Assembly: GCA_014526335.1 (NCBI GenBank)
Contig: JACTAT010000015.1
Location: 1,336,932 to 1,400,931 of the forward strand
DNA length: 64,000 bases
Direction: 5' to 3'
DNA from: Chrysaora quinquecirrha
Lineage: Eukaryota > Cnidaria > Scyphozoa > Semaeostomeae > Pelagiidae
Shown here piece by piece: positions 50,440 to 62,391 of the stretch. Made by a program: the position numbers and the translations under genes. Below the pieces are notes generated by a model, which was given only the letters and a program-made list of their open reading frames with translations, searched no databases and was not told the origin of the DNA. Positions within the stretch are counted from its first letter, which is position 1. Each line of letters starts with the position of its first letter.

Positions 50440-51793
50440 CAATAAGTTAAGTAAGGGAATACCAAAGGTTACAAAATAGGTCAGTTTTTCCTATGAAAGT
50501 GGTTAGGAAATTTGAGTGCTGAAATTTTGGTCGAAACTTTCTTATCACAACTATGGTTTTCGCATTTTACAAACCTTTCCAACCGATTACGATTCTTTTA
50601 GATCGCTTACGTATTTTTGCAAAAGTTGTTGGTCCTATTTTGGCAAAAATCTAAAGCTTAGGATTTTTCTGTTTTTTTTTTTAATTCTTGTTATATTCTT
50701 GACGTCAAAATACGTCATCACAGGATTGGTTATTTGTCATAAATAAATTCCGCAGTATTTTTCCATTACATTTTTGAAAGCGAAGGCCAGTTAGTTTGAC
50801 ATTGTCTAATTTCTATTTGAGATCATATTTGAATTCAAAATCAAACTAATTGCAGACCAACAAAGAGTTGGGAACAGGAAAAGTGGGGGCAGAAAAGAAC
50901 GAGTCAGCGCCAGTGATCAGGAGGCTCACTAATTGGATTGTGAAGTTGTGCAGTGCAGAAAATTACTTTTGAGCTAAGAGGCAAGTAGAATAACTATTAG
51001 ATGTAATTTAGCGAACTCATACGTTATACTGTATGTAGAGCCAGTAACTTTCTTACATTCTTCATGACTACAAAAACTTTTTTGTGACTTTCCTAGCAAA
51101 AATTGTGGACTGCAGTATTTCTGTTTATGCACAGTTAAAGGCGCTGCAAAAGTTGCACAATTGCACAAATACCATGTTTTCAATAAAAAGTAAAAATACC
51201 TCTCGTTTTTGAATAGCAAGATGAACAACTGAAGTGAAGAAGAGCGAAAATAACGTGAAAATCAAAAATCCTTCCCTTCACTGAGTGTGAGTAGACACAC
51301 TCAAACCACTGGTATTTTTCACGTTATTTGATTATACAATCGTCAAGTGAGAACCATATCGATGACACGATCGTAGAATTTCCGTGTAGGAAATTTCTGT
51401 GAAGTGTTTGAGGAAATAAAGTGTACTTTAGGAAACAGAAGGAAACCCCGTTTCACAATTGCAAATGACGCGACCCCCGGTTTGTTGTTGTCGCATGCCA
51501 ACAGAATTATAACGTCAGAGCTCAGTTCATATGGGAAAGATTTTTATCTGTTTCGGAACGAAAATTGTGAGTCAAAGTGAAATAGTCTATTAGAATTTCT
51601 TGGAGCCTTTTCCTGTTTATCTTTCTAGGTCATACAGATTATAATTATTTCTTTATGGTTTATAAAGCACAGATGATTTCTTAGCCTGTGGTATACGCAA
51701 GTGAACATCCAGTCAGACCGTTGAAGGGCCTAACCTATCCTAACACATTTTCCAAGAATTTGTTCGAGGTGATAGAGACGCACTAAAAGCAAA
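50440..51793. other. No gene seen; possible upstream region of the 51.8 kb gene
   Basis: AT-rich. A tiny MITE-end scrap (CACGTATTTTATAAGAAGG to GTCGTACACT) is at 50393-50434. Inverse AATAACGTGAAAAT and TTTTCACGTTATTT lie at about 51250 and 51318. Confidence 0.4.
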
Positions 51794-54700
51794 ATGATAA
51801 CAGCTACACCGAATTCAGTTCGTTGGGATCATGTCAATCGAGTTACATATCGTTTTCAAGCCTTGAATTTTCAGAGTGATGGTAAGTATAAGAGTTTCTT
51901 TTGAGTTTCTTTATTTTCGAACTTGTTGAAATAATTTTTGTGTGGTGACAAGCACGTTACATGCCAACGCACATCAACAATATTTAGAATTTTCTCATGC
52001 ATTCTTCGTCTTTAATCCTGTATTTTTTCATTCACCAATCCCACTAAAGCGTATTTATTTATCTTATATAACAAACACATAAAAAACAAATTAGTTTGAT
52101 GCTAATTATTCATAGTTAGGGAACCATGTTTGTGAGTATGGTCGAAAAATGCTATAGTTTAGCACGTTGGCCTGCTTTCATTTTAATGACTTGCAGTTTT
52201 ATTTTCATTTACAATGCCCTTTTTCAAAACCTGCTGTTTAATGATAACCATAAATTGATGTTTGAAATTTCCAGGGAATATTAATGTACTTTAAAATAAT
52301 GAATTTTTTTCTATTGCGAGCAGCTAGAACGAGGATTAAAAATTTCTTTTTCATTTCCTGACCTTTAAGACCTGTCGATAAGAGACGGGATGTTGCATGA
52401 AAAGTTCTATTTTTTCTGAATCTCTGTTTCGCAAAAATAAAGTCTTTAAGGGTTTTCATGAACAACGGCCCAGTTTTATGGCTGGAAATGTCCCTTTTGA
52501 TTCTTTTTTCAGGAAGACTTGCTTTTGTGACTAAAGTGTTGTGTAACAATCTTAAATCTTTGGGTTTTGAGTGAATAATATCTTCGGATATAGGTCTGCT
52601 CTTTTATGGCTAGAAAGCTTTATTTTATAATCCTTCGAATCAACTTTTTGGTTTCCCTCATGTATTTTCAAATGATTCATGACGAATCCTTTTTAACTGT
52701 TGACTTTCCAAAGAAGTTTCTGACGTCAGAAGAATACTTTTATTGTTTTGAATTCAAATTCACCGAATTTGATACGACCCGAGTTGAGCGAAAACGAAAA
52801 CTAGAAGGCTATCAAATTGGTTCGGTGTTGCAAATACATTTTTGAATATCTAAATTTTTGCATATTTGAAGTTGCAAACGTTTTTGTTTCGAAGAGGATT
52901 TGCCCTTGTCACTGCAAAAGCACGCCACCACCCACGCTGCCCTTCTCCAAGACTACTGTATGGAGGAATAAAGAGGCCCCTCGCACTCGGGAACGTATTT
53001 TTCATACGAAACTCTTTATAAGAAACCCAAACTCTCGAATGGCCGAAAATTTTCGGTACCAAAATCCAAAAATTTTAAGAAACTTTCAGTCCTGAACAAT
53101 TTTTCTATTTTCGTATAAAGAAATACGTGTACCCTGCTTTAAAAATTCGATTTTCATCCAGGGATCCAGTTGTAGTTAGCTGCACGGCAACTGAGCCAAA
53201 ATCCCAAATCGCCACACCTAGCCACGCCTTTTTAGTTGACCTCTCTTTGGCGGCTAGCGACGGTCAGAAGACAATTGAGTTCTTCAGCTCAAATGATAGA
53301 CGTTATTTCAATTTGGGAAACTTTTTTCTAATCAGAGGTTGTGGCAAGTCAAAATAATTGGATTAGTAAGGAATTAAGCTTGGAAAATATTTTTACCCCA
53401 CCCCACCTTTTGGTGCCTTCTCGTTACGGGAAGATAGAAGGAGACTGGTAGCATTTCCATTTCGAAGGTCAGCCTCGTTTGAGAAATTTTCCAATTTCGT
53501 TCTGTCACGTCACTCCAAATTTTGATTAGGATGTTGTTTTGCAGAAAGCAGAAATCAAACAGCACGGAAACCTTAAAAGTAAAGATCCCTAATCCATCTG
53601 CAAACAAGGAAATATATCGAATCATGGTCTTTAAGCAAGAGCATTTCATTTTATTTCATTTTGTACGGATCACCATAAACTTGCAAAAGCAAATTGTTTT
53701 CCAAGGGCTTAAACCCATTTGTCGTGGAAACCTATCATCTCCAAGACCCAGAAAACCAGATCGACCGCTAATGATTCAAGTTCGTTATTGACTTATTACT
53801 GCGGGCCTATTTTTTACAATTTGGGTTTCACGTTGTATTGAGATGCTTTCCAGGAGGCATTTCTATTGCATGAATAATTTAGATCATAATCCTGTTCATT
53901 TTGGCCGATCCAAACAGATTTCAATCGGATGGTTTGCAGATTTTATTATTTGAAGAAATCTTCTGCAAATATGGCCTACTGTATTTGATTAGTCGATCAA
54001 AACCTCGCTTCGTAAATTCTAACTATTGAAAGTGATAAGCGGGGGAGTGTGCTTGAGTGCGAAATTTTGTAAAAATTCAGTTTAGCGTGCTCTTTATAAG
54101 AAGGGTTAGAAATTTTTCAAAAATTGAAGATAAGCGTGCAGAAACGCCATTTTGGAACCTTAGACTGCTCTTTAGTTTGCTAGAGCGCTAGAGTTCTGGC
54201 CAGTGATTGCGGAGACCGTAGCTCAAGCGCTCGCGCGGTAAAATAAAGCAATCTCTGGTCCTCATATTTCGGGCTAATTCGAGTTGAAGAAAGAATATTG
54301 AAGTTCGAAATCCTCACTTTTGATTGGCTCAAACCATTTTATAAGCGATTTGTCACCGCCAACGGCCGTCCTAAGAGTATGAAAATGAAAGTTGTTATTA
54401 GCGCGCGTCAAACACTTCAGTGAAACCGTACGTCTGTGTATTGCCCATGGTCTGTGCATATGGTCTGGGATAAACACAATCTGTACTTAGTCTAGCGGCA
54501 GATTTCAAAATAGCTTCCCAACCCCGTTAATCACACTGTACTGAGTGATTATCTTTGGTCATCCTCTTTCGTGGCAAATTATTCTCCATTTACCACACAG
54601 GCTGGTCGAGTTTCGTCTTTAATCTCCCAAATATGGTGAAATCTCAACTGAAAATTAACTAATACTTGACGTCACATGGTGTGTGATGATGTCATCGTTG

Positions 54701-57700
54701 TGTGTGATCTAAAACTCTTGCGAAATCACCATATGTCGAGAAACTGAAATCTAAGTCCTGATTTGACAGCCACAAAATGCTTAGATGAATAGGAAATAAA
54801 ATACAAAGGTCGCGAATCTTTTGAATTCGATTCAAAGGCAGTACACGTTTTTCTTTTTATAAGAACACTGAAATTGAAGAAAGCCATGAAATGTTCTTAA
54901 TTTTTCCAATTTGAAGGCTCAAAATGTTCTTAAAATGTTCTTAATTTTCTTGCTTTTTAAAAAGCTGTTCTGCTTCAAATTAGATGGTAATTGCTACAAA
55001 AAGGGACGCACATGTAAAAATATCACATAAATGCACAATGATTGATATTTCACCTGTTTTTTAGAGTTGAGAACAGGACAGCGCAACTAAAGAAAGTAAA
55101 TTCTAATTTTTTTAGCTCTACAAAGCCTTGTAATGTTCTTAGCATGTTCTTAACTTTTTAGCCTCTGAAGCCTTATGTTCTTATATACTTTGTTCTTATA
55201 AAAAAAAAACGTGTACTCTGAAGGTGAATAAGGGTCCTAGTCAACTTGTTTTGTGAAGCATATCACATCACTTCTGTGGAAGTCGAAATGTAGGCTCACT
55301 ACATACGTCTCCAAGACTTATTAGTTGAAGCTCAGTTATCGCTCATGAAACCGAGGCTAACACCAACATGAGATCGTTCACGAATTCAATTGTCATAATC
55401 AATTCTATAAGACCCGCTGCCAATCGCTTAGTATGATCTGGAGTGACATATCAATAATAGGAGTGGAGCGTGAACTGGGGACTTGTGTAGCGAGTCTCGT
55501 CGTTGAAGCGCTTTAGGTCACGCCCATTGATGGGGTTTTGGGACAATAGCTTTTCTCTCACTTGGCATCTTGGACTCACCTTTAATGCCTTTAAGGATCC
55601 ATTGCTAGCGTAAATATCATGTACTAGATGGACTCTTCCTGGCCTAACCCCTAACTATCTACGATTTTAATGTTTGATGTTAAGCTACAATAATTTGGTT
55701 TAAAATGTTTGTCTGTAAGATAGCCAAAGATGGCTAGATAAAGCTTAAAATTCTAAATAGCTGGTGCAATTTTATCAATATTTAACGAGTTGCGTGTGTT
55801 CTGGGTATGATCATTAGAGCGACTGGCAACAAATTTTCTACCGATGTTTCTACTGCACAAACTTAGGTTTCCCGCGCTCGAACCCACGATAACCGAAACT
55901 TTAACATTTGCTTTCTGTTGACATCCTGATTTGATATAGGCTACTTGTTTACTATGAGGGCTGCTGGGGGTTGCTGAAGGTCGTTTAGGGGGTTTACGAA
56001 TTCCTCTCCTTCCTTGAGAAAATCTCTTTCTTCCCTGGAGTTTTGTAGGAATATTTTTCATACTGGTTGTTAAGCGGATTGATAGTAGGGATTTTACCTG
56101 GTCTCTCTTTCCCGATGTTCCCTTGTTCCCTTCTAATTTTAGCCACGTTATATTGATTCCTGGTGAGCAGGCCGCAGGCGGTCAGGTCATTTCTTCATAA
56201 ATAAACGAATGTTTATGAAAATATGCATTAAATGACCTACTTTAAACCTCGCTTTGGAATCTGCCTTTAACGTCAAGGATAAAAACCCGAACGTCTTGTT
56301 TACCGCGAATCGACGCAGATGTAAAGAAGCAAACGTCAGGATACGTCATAAGAATATGAACTATCAGTTGTCATGACGTTGTAGCAGTTTAAGAAGTCAT
56401 TAACAAACAGTACTGAGAATAAATAACCCTAAAGAGCGCCTCTGCTTTTGTATTGCTGTCTTTAAAATGACCCAAGAAACGAAGAAAGAGATTTTTCTAA
56501 TGGTCGTATGTTTTGCGCTAGATTCGTTACATTAGTCGTAGTTAATATTGCTATCAAAATGAAACGATGAACGATCAGTACAAGACTCACATCTTTTCAC
56601 TCATTAAAAGTAACAGTTAACTTCTACACTAGTCCTTAAAGCCGATTTGACACGATCAATTTTGTCATCAGATTTTCCATTAGACTTTTTCTTCAGATAT
56701 CTGATGATATTGTCTGACGAAAAAATCTGATAGCCGTCGGTGTTTACACGATAAGATTTTTCATCAGGTTTTCCATGAGACTTTTTCTTGGTACGTTGTA
56801 GTAGACAAAAAGGGGGATTTAGGGGGCATAAGCTTCCCCTTGCTATGGAGCGTAATAGATTTTTAACTCTTAGTGAAATTATTCCACTTCTTCGATACTT
56901 GTTAAGTTAATTCAAGACATATGACAAGGACAAAGCTATTAAAAGTTTTTTACACATGCTTTGGTGTACTTGTTTAATCTCTAATATCTTTCTTTTTTAG
57001 TTTTAGAAGCTCTTGTCATGAATTCTCCCCCATTAACTCGGTAAGACTTATATTGTTTCTGCTATTCTCTATGACTTTAGATTTTTCCACAAGTGGCATA
57101 CCACAATTGATGGGATTTGAACCCAGGACTGCATGATCAGAGAGCCAACGACGTTTCCACTGAGCCATAGAACTCAATGAAATCGCCGAGTAACTCTCCG
57201 AGTCATACAGCCCCGTTCATGAATGGCAAGTATATATAAATAGTTATGGTGCTGAAGAAGGCTCAATATAGCCGAAACACAAAAATCAAAATGGGATGAG
57301 AGCCTGGGGCTGTATGACTTGGAGAGTTACTTGGCGATTTCATTGAGTTCTATGGCTCAGTGGAAACGTCGTTGGCTCTCTGGTCATGCAGTCCTGGGTT
57401 CAAATCCCATCAATTGTGGTATGCCACTTGTGGAAAAATCTATCCTTGTGTTCGCCATTCATGACAAATCTCTATGACTTTAGATGTGACAAATTACCAC
57501 ATTGATCGCGGCTCTCGATAGAACGGTCCGGCGTCAAATCTCGTTTGCCACAAGTCTGCCATTAGCTCATTTCAGCCAATCACTCTGTTGGACCAAATAG
57601 AGTTTACAAGTTCCTTTTGAAATCATGAGCTCCCCCAAAATCGCTAACGATGTACCCTGCAAGAGAGGTGCGGGGCTCAAGTCCTGATTTTAGTTCTATA

Positions 57701-60171
57701 AAGACGGTCTTGGCTAGACTTATTACCTGAGTCCCAGTTATCGCTCACCAGACCGAGACTACACCCAACCGAGATCGCTCAAACTGAGTTTGAGCGTCCA
57801 GGCGATTTATTCCAATAGCGATAACTACGACTCAGATAATAAGTCTAGGTGTTGATCATATTGCGATAAAAAGCTGAAACACCATACAGCATACTTTTAC
57901 GTTACTGAAAACCTATACTACTTAAAAGCTTTTCTTCCTCTGACATTACTCAGACGCAGTTTCGTCGCACAGAACTTTGTAGACAGAAAGAGATCGTTTT
58001 CTCGTTTGGACTTTTCAATTTATTCTATTGGTCTTCCCGCTGTATCCTGCAATAGCTTATGAGGCGTTAAAAACACAATACCAATTCAGCTTTTCTTTTC
58101 TGATTGATGCATTTGGATCCGCATCTGGGTATAAATTCCATCTTTGTCAATTGTTTTCGGATTGTTACTGACGCTAATACTCTGAGGATTGTCAGATGAA
58201 AAAGTTTTCAAGTGCAGGTTTGTTTAGAACAACCTTCATAAGAAACACGAGGCTGAAATTTGGGTCAAACGTGTTTGCTATCTCCGAAACTATTTGAGAA
58301 ACGCACAAGCTAAGTTCACCAGCGTAAAGCTCCTGCCTGGAAATGCATTTTAAACATTCTTTCGGGATGGGTAGGGGGGTGACAACTTAGTGAAGAATGG
58401 CTTCAAAAATATAGGCAAGCTGAAATTGAAACCAAGTGGTTTTATGAAAATGTGTATGTCCAGAGATGTTTCCGCTGTTTATCGCAATTTGGACGTTCTG
58501 TAAAACTAAAAAAATCTGTATGAAACTGTATGTATTTCTCGGTTATTATTTTGGTTTTCTTGTTCTCTTGTAGGAAAAGCAGAAGAAAACCGATTATAAG
58601 AGCGCCTGTAGAACAGAACATTTCCTCACAGACGAAAATTAATTTCATAAAATCGAATGCCGTAACCAAGCGAAGCTATTCTTTCGATGATGGCTTTACG
58701 GATGAAATAAGAAGCAATGAAAATCTTATCGAAAAAGAACTATCTGATAAACGAGAAACAAATCGTATTTCAAGCTGTGGTTATGTTACGAACCCTCACT
58801 TGCGAGAACAATTGGCCGTTACGAACTTTGAGCGAACAAAACTCGTACATGCGACAAAAGGTTCGAAAATGGCTTTATCGACAAAACACAGATCAGTCGT
58901 AAATTGCTGCGACAACTGGATGATGAAGATTTAGAGAGCAAATCGGTAAGATGTTACTCTGCTTAAGTCCGAAATTGTGCTGTGCCTTTGTCTGAAGTCT
59001 CTTTATTAAGGCCTGGCTAAACTAGGAGACATTTCGCGCGCGACATTGATGTCCCCTCGGTGTCTGCCAGTTTAGCCACCTCGGAAACTTTTTAGCGCGC
59101 GACAATATTTCTAGCAAGAGACACGCAAGTGTTTCTGGGAGACAACAGAAACATTTCTTGTCTCCGCGACATGCAAATGACTCGGGGACATGCTGCTCGC
59201 TTGTCACTCGCATTTTGAGCCACCTTGAGATACACGCCGAATACAATGCCGCGCGCGACAAGTCTCCTAGTTTAGCCATAGCTTTAAGGCCTGGCTAAAC
59301 TAGGAGACATGTCGCGCGCATCATTGATGTTACCTCGGTGTCTCCCAGTTTAGCCACCTCGGAAACTTTGTAGCGCGCGACAAAATTCCTAGCAAGAGAC
59401 ACACAAATTTTTCTGGGAGACAACAGAAACATTTCTTTTCTCCGTGACATGCAAATGACTCAGGGGACATGCTGCTTGCTTGTCACTCGCATGTTTAGCC
59501 ACCGTGAGAGACACACCGAACAGTGTCGCGCGCGACAGGTCTCCTAGTTTAGCCATAGCTTAAGACTCGCAAGGTGAATATAGCCGAATATCTGCGATAT
59601 ATGAGATCCAGGCTTACATCACACATTCAGAGTTACTCTACCGATCTGGCTTTCCAACCATCATCACTTCCACAAATTATTACAAATGTTTCTATGAATG
59701 GCAAAACTAGGATTGACTTCTCCAATAGTTAAATTACACAGTTGTTGGGGCCTCGATCGACGTCTGCATGGTCAGAAAGCTGATTCCCGTAGTACCAGGA
59801 GTCGGGTTCGACGCGCATTAAGCGTAGTATGCTGCTACATAATGGAAAAGCTATTTTTCTGGCGAACGTTTGCCAAAACCCAACAAGAATTGATAGCTGC
59901 ACTGATGGGCTCTGAAATTGGGCGAAACCGGTCTGTAGCTGACTGTTTGAGGTGTCAGTGGATTTCTTTCACTTAATACTGATAAAAACTTTATATACAT
60001 GCAGCTTTTTGTGTAACTGTATTTGCCTCTGTATTCAAATAACTTTTTTTGCAGAAAGCGTATTTGATTGAACTTGTGAAAGATCTTCGGAGCCAACTCT
60101 TAGAAGAGACTGAGAATAATAACGTATTGGAAAATAAAGATAATGAAAAATCCACAGTTGCTGAAAAGTAA
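51794..60171 (+). CDS. Unidentified four-exon gene, about 205 codons
   Basis: I do not recognise this protein. Exons 51794-51881, 57001-57040, 58574-58945 and 60055-60171 all have strong GT-AG borders (G/GTAAGT; TTCTTTTTTAG; CTCTTGTAG; CG/GTAAGA; CTTTTTTTGCAG) and agree in phase. The start is MITATPNSVRWDH. Visible features: basic RKSRRKP at the start of exon 3, a charged hydrophilic middle (FDDGFTDEIRSNENLIEKELSDKRE) and a probable C-terminal helix (KAYLIELVKDLRSQLLEETE). No signal peptide or membrane segment. The frame breaks at the A-run 58838-58841; one more A joins NFERTK to a clean frame ending ...RKLLRQLDDEDLESK, and the total becomes 618 bases. The terminal AAG-TAA overlaps a good donor (AA/GTAAGA), so a further exon is possible. 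Introns are full of repeats. Confidence 0.6.
52990..53131. mobile_element. Short MITE, word AAGAAAC
   Basis: Left ACGTATTTTTCATACG then ATAAGAAACC; right TTTCGTATAAAGAAATACGTGTA. AAGAAACTTTCAGTCC lies inside. About 140 bp, in intron 1 of the four-exon gene. Confidence 0.6.
54842..55215. mobile_element. MITE, word AAGAACA
   Basis: Left TACACG, T-tract, ATAAGAACACTG; right TTTGTTCTTATA, A-tract, ACGTGTA. All internal words are TGTTCTTA (about seven), none of the other spellings. It lies in intron 1 of the four-exon gene. Confidence 0.85.
55287..55503. mobile_element. TAGACTTATTA-family MITE, diverged
   Basis: Contains AGACTTATTAGTTGAAGCTC, AGTTATCGCTCATG and a right end ACTTGTGTAGCGAGTCTCG. 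Boundaries are approximate. Confidence 0.45.
57066..57485. mobile_element. SINE with two inverted tRNA-like heads and a 17-bp target duplication
   Basis: The direct repeat TCTCTATGACTTTAGAT flanks the element at 57066-57082 and 57469-57485. Inside, about 57083-57214 and 57306-57441 are inverted arms of about 135 bp. Each holds a tRNA-like promoter: box A TGGCTCAGTGG and box B GGTTCAAATCC (plus strand in the right arm, minus in the left). The centre has GAAGAAGGCTCAATATAGCC, a small GGCT/AGCC stem. The long TSD points to LINE-machinery insertion. Confidence 0.85.
57715..57847. mobile_element. TAGACTTATTA-family MITE, best copy
   Basis: Left TAGACTTATTACCTGAGTC then AGTTATCGCT; right AGCGATAACTACGACTCAG then ATAATAAGTCTA. 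Exactly bounded, 133 bp, in intron 2 of the four-exon gene. Confidence 0.85.
57960..58215 (+). repeat. Promoter-like repeat, good copy (CCAAT/TATA)
   Basis: AGAAAGAGATCGTTTTCTC, CTATTGGTCTTCCCGC, CATCTGGGTATAAATTCC, then ACTCTGAGGATTGTCAGATG, as at 12.24 and 60.6 kb. It lies in intron 2 of the four-exon gene, in the gene's sense orientation. The family tail GATGTTTCCGCTGTTTATCG appears at 58465 after an inserted segment. Confidence 0.75.
59008..59284. mobile_element. GCGCGC-rich MITE, tandem copy 1
   Basis: Left GGCCTGGCTAAACTAGGAG, right CTCCTAGTTTAGCCATAGC (inverted). GCGCGCGACA lies just inside both ends. About 277 bp, in intron 3 of the four-exon gene. Confidence 0.85.
59285..59571. mobile_element. 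GCGCGC-rich MITE, tandem copy 2
   Basis: Head-to-tail with copy 1 with essentially no spacer, same ends and body, several point differences. Two adjacent insertions or one tandem duplication. Confidence 0.85.
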
Positions 60172-60326
60172 GAATCGTGCTATACCTTTACCTGTGTTTT
60201 ACAGTAGGAACCTGCATTCTCAGTGGTTGCAATATTTTTGACCATAATATACAATACCTTCATCACGAGTTCGCTGAAACAGGAATCTATTTGCAGCAAA
60301 ATCCTAGAATCGAATACCTTAAGTCC

Positions 60327-60610
60327 CGGGGGGGGGTACTTCCATTGTTCAATATACTAGACGTGCCGCCCAAATGGGTAACTTTTTCAGCGCCAATTTC
60401 CCTACACGTGGGTTGGTTTTTCGTAAAGAATCTCTACACATGGGTAGCAAAATATATATAACATTTTAGACATGCATTAACAGTTGAGATATTGGTACAA
60501 ATGGGTAAAAAATTTCGTTGTTTTTTCTATACATTGGTACCACGACAAGCAGAATTTATCGGTAGACATGGGTGGGTTTGGGAAAACTGGGCGGTACGTC
60601 TAGTCTCTTG
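60327..60610. mobile_element. G-run/C-run MITE, right end truncated
   Basis: Left CCCGGGGGGGGGTACTTCC and CTAGACGTGCCGCCC; right GGGCGGTACGTCTAG then straight into the promoter-like repeat at TCTTGAATTAATC, so the terminal C-run is missing. Confidence 0.75.
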
Positions 60611-60815
60611 AATTAATCTTCCCGCTGTATCCGGCAAGCTGATTGATGTTTAAACGCAATGCCAATTCAGCTTCTCTTTCCGATTGGTGCATTTCGATCC
60701 GCATCGCATCTGGGTATAAATTCCGCCTTAGTTTATTGCTTCGATGTGTTTCTCACTTTCATACTCTCTGAGGAGTGTCAGGCGAAAAAAGCTTTTAAGT
60801 ATACCCGAAAATGAT
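60611..60815 (+). repeat. Promoter-like repeat copy joined to a MITE
   Basis: Starts within CTTCCCGCTGTATCC, then GCTGATTGATG, CCGATTGGTGCATTT, CATCTGGGTATAAATTCC and CTCTGAGGAGTGTCAGGCG. The first third is missing. Followed by an open frame with RSVRRK like that at 12.46 kb. Confidence 0.7.
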
Positions 60816-60987
60816 TCCGCTGTTTCGATTAGTGCAACAGTTTTAATGAGCAAATCCAAACATTCGCATGTCTTGGGCAACCATGTTCTACCGACTCACG
60901 AGCAATCCCTTACGTGGGTCCCGGAACCCATAACTATGACATCCACGCCCAAACACAGGAGACTAGAACTTAATAAATGGTTTAAAC

Positions 60988-61340
60988 GCTTTTTTAAAAA
61001 GGAACCACTTTATTAGGAACCTACATGTAGAAGGCCCGAAAATTTAAAGAACTTGTACTACTAAAGAGAAAATTATTAAAGAAATTTTCAATGTTGAATG
61101 CTTTTATCACTGCAAACAATTAGAAAGCCGGTTCCATTGATTTGCAGTCTAAAATCACATAAATTGTACGTTACGCATGTATCAAATGTGTCCTTGAGTA
61201 GTCTCGAGCATTGCTTACATGCTAGTGTCTCTATTATTGTTATGACATTGAATGTGCAGTTCAAATTAAGGAACTATTAAGGAAATTCTGGAGGTAAAAT
61301 TGCCTCAAAAAAGGTCCAAAAATAAAGAAGCTCTTAGCTC
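60988..61340. mobile_element. Decayed MITE, word AAGGAAC
   Basis: Third copy of the 11699-12107 type (AAGGAACCACTTTAT, ACATGTAGAAGGCCCG, AAGGAACTATTAAGGAA). It lacks a recognisable right terminus. Confidence 0.75.
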
Positions 61341-62391
61341 AATCAAATTATCAATATGCAGATCTCTCAATGAATATCATTCGTAAACTTTAACCAAGTC
61401 TTTGACATTTTCTGTTCGCATCAATAATTCAACTCTATATGCTGGTGGTATTCGCACATCCTATTTGCTGGCTAAGTCGAGAACCTTTCTAATCACTTGT
61501 TATCTAGATATATTTAGAAACTCTTAAAAGAATTGCCACACCACAATGAAACAATCTCACATATGATTAGAGGAGAGTTTGTCAAATATTTTAAGAATAA
61601 TCTATTATTTCGTTGGAAAGTCTTGAATATTTAATTTGCTTTCCCAAAAAGGCCCACGCATGTGTTTTCAACATCTCGATTCGTGTTTTTGTTTCATCTG
61701 TAAGTCGTTGATAAGAAAGTAGCTAGTAGCCGGCTCTGCAAATAGGATAGGAAAGTTCAGTTCTGTATTTTTTAAATCTTAGGACATGTTCATCTGAGCC
61801 TCCAAAACTTCCGAGTTTCAAATCAGAAAGCTTCCCAAAACAGAATCCACGATTTTTAAGAAATAGGAATTCTGGAAAACTGAAACTTTCGCGCCAGTAT
61901 TCTTGTTTGCCTCCTCCCCAGTCCAATTCGTGGAATGTATCCTGGCAACTGGTAAAATGGAAGTCTCTTTCGAAGTTCAACCCGTGAATCTCTCGAAAGT
62001 CTCGGAAATCTTCTGCTTTGATGACAGAAGGTTTTGGAGAGCTCCAAAACCTATCGTTTTCAGAAGAATGGCTTCGAAAACACACATTCCGAAAAAACAA
62101 GAAACGGATTGATTTAGAAAAACACGCCCTTGAAAGTATCTAATGATGGATTCATATACAGGGTCCAGAAGTGTCAGCCTTCCTCCAGACAAAAAAACGC
62201 CTAGCTGCAAATCTCCCTTACTTAACAAAGCAAACCATGCCGTATAGGTGTCGCATGTGATTCTCTTTTGTTGTGTTCTAATAGACCCTTATCCGGTCAA
62301 TGACCGTGTGGCTGAGATTTTATTCTGACTTTGTATGGATTCATCTTTGCCTTCAAGTTCAAGAGTTTCTCACCCCGGGTTTTGTATGTGC
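61341..62391. other. No confident gene
   Basis: AT-rich DNA. A minus-strand frame of about 120 codons at 61723-62100 has a somewhat coding-like composition (aromatic and acidic residues) but no recognised domain or clear splice sites; the plus strand is also open for 69 codons there. Left unassigned. Confidence 0.3.

Noticed and set aside
55753..56061. Basic 102-codon minus-strand frame
   Set aside because: Lies in an intron of the four-exon gene, has no domain, and composition is like the surrounding repeats.
57100..57430. Two tRNA genes in opposite orientation
   Set aside because: Box A and B are good, but the surrounding arms are inverted copies within one 17-bp target duplication, and acceptor stems do not pair; a SINE fits better.
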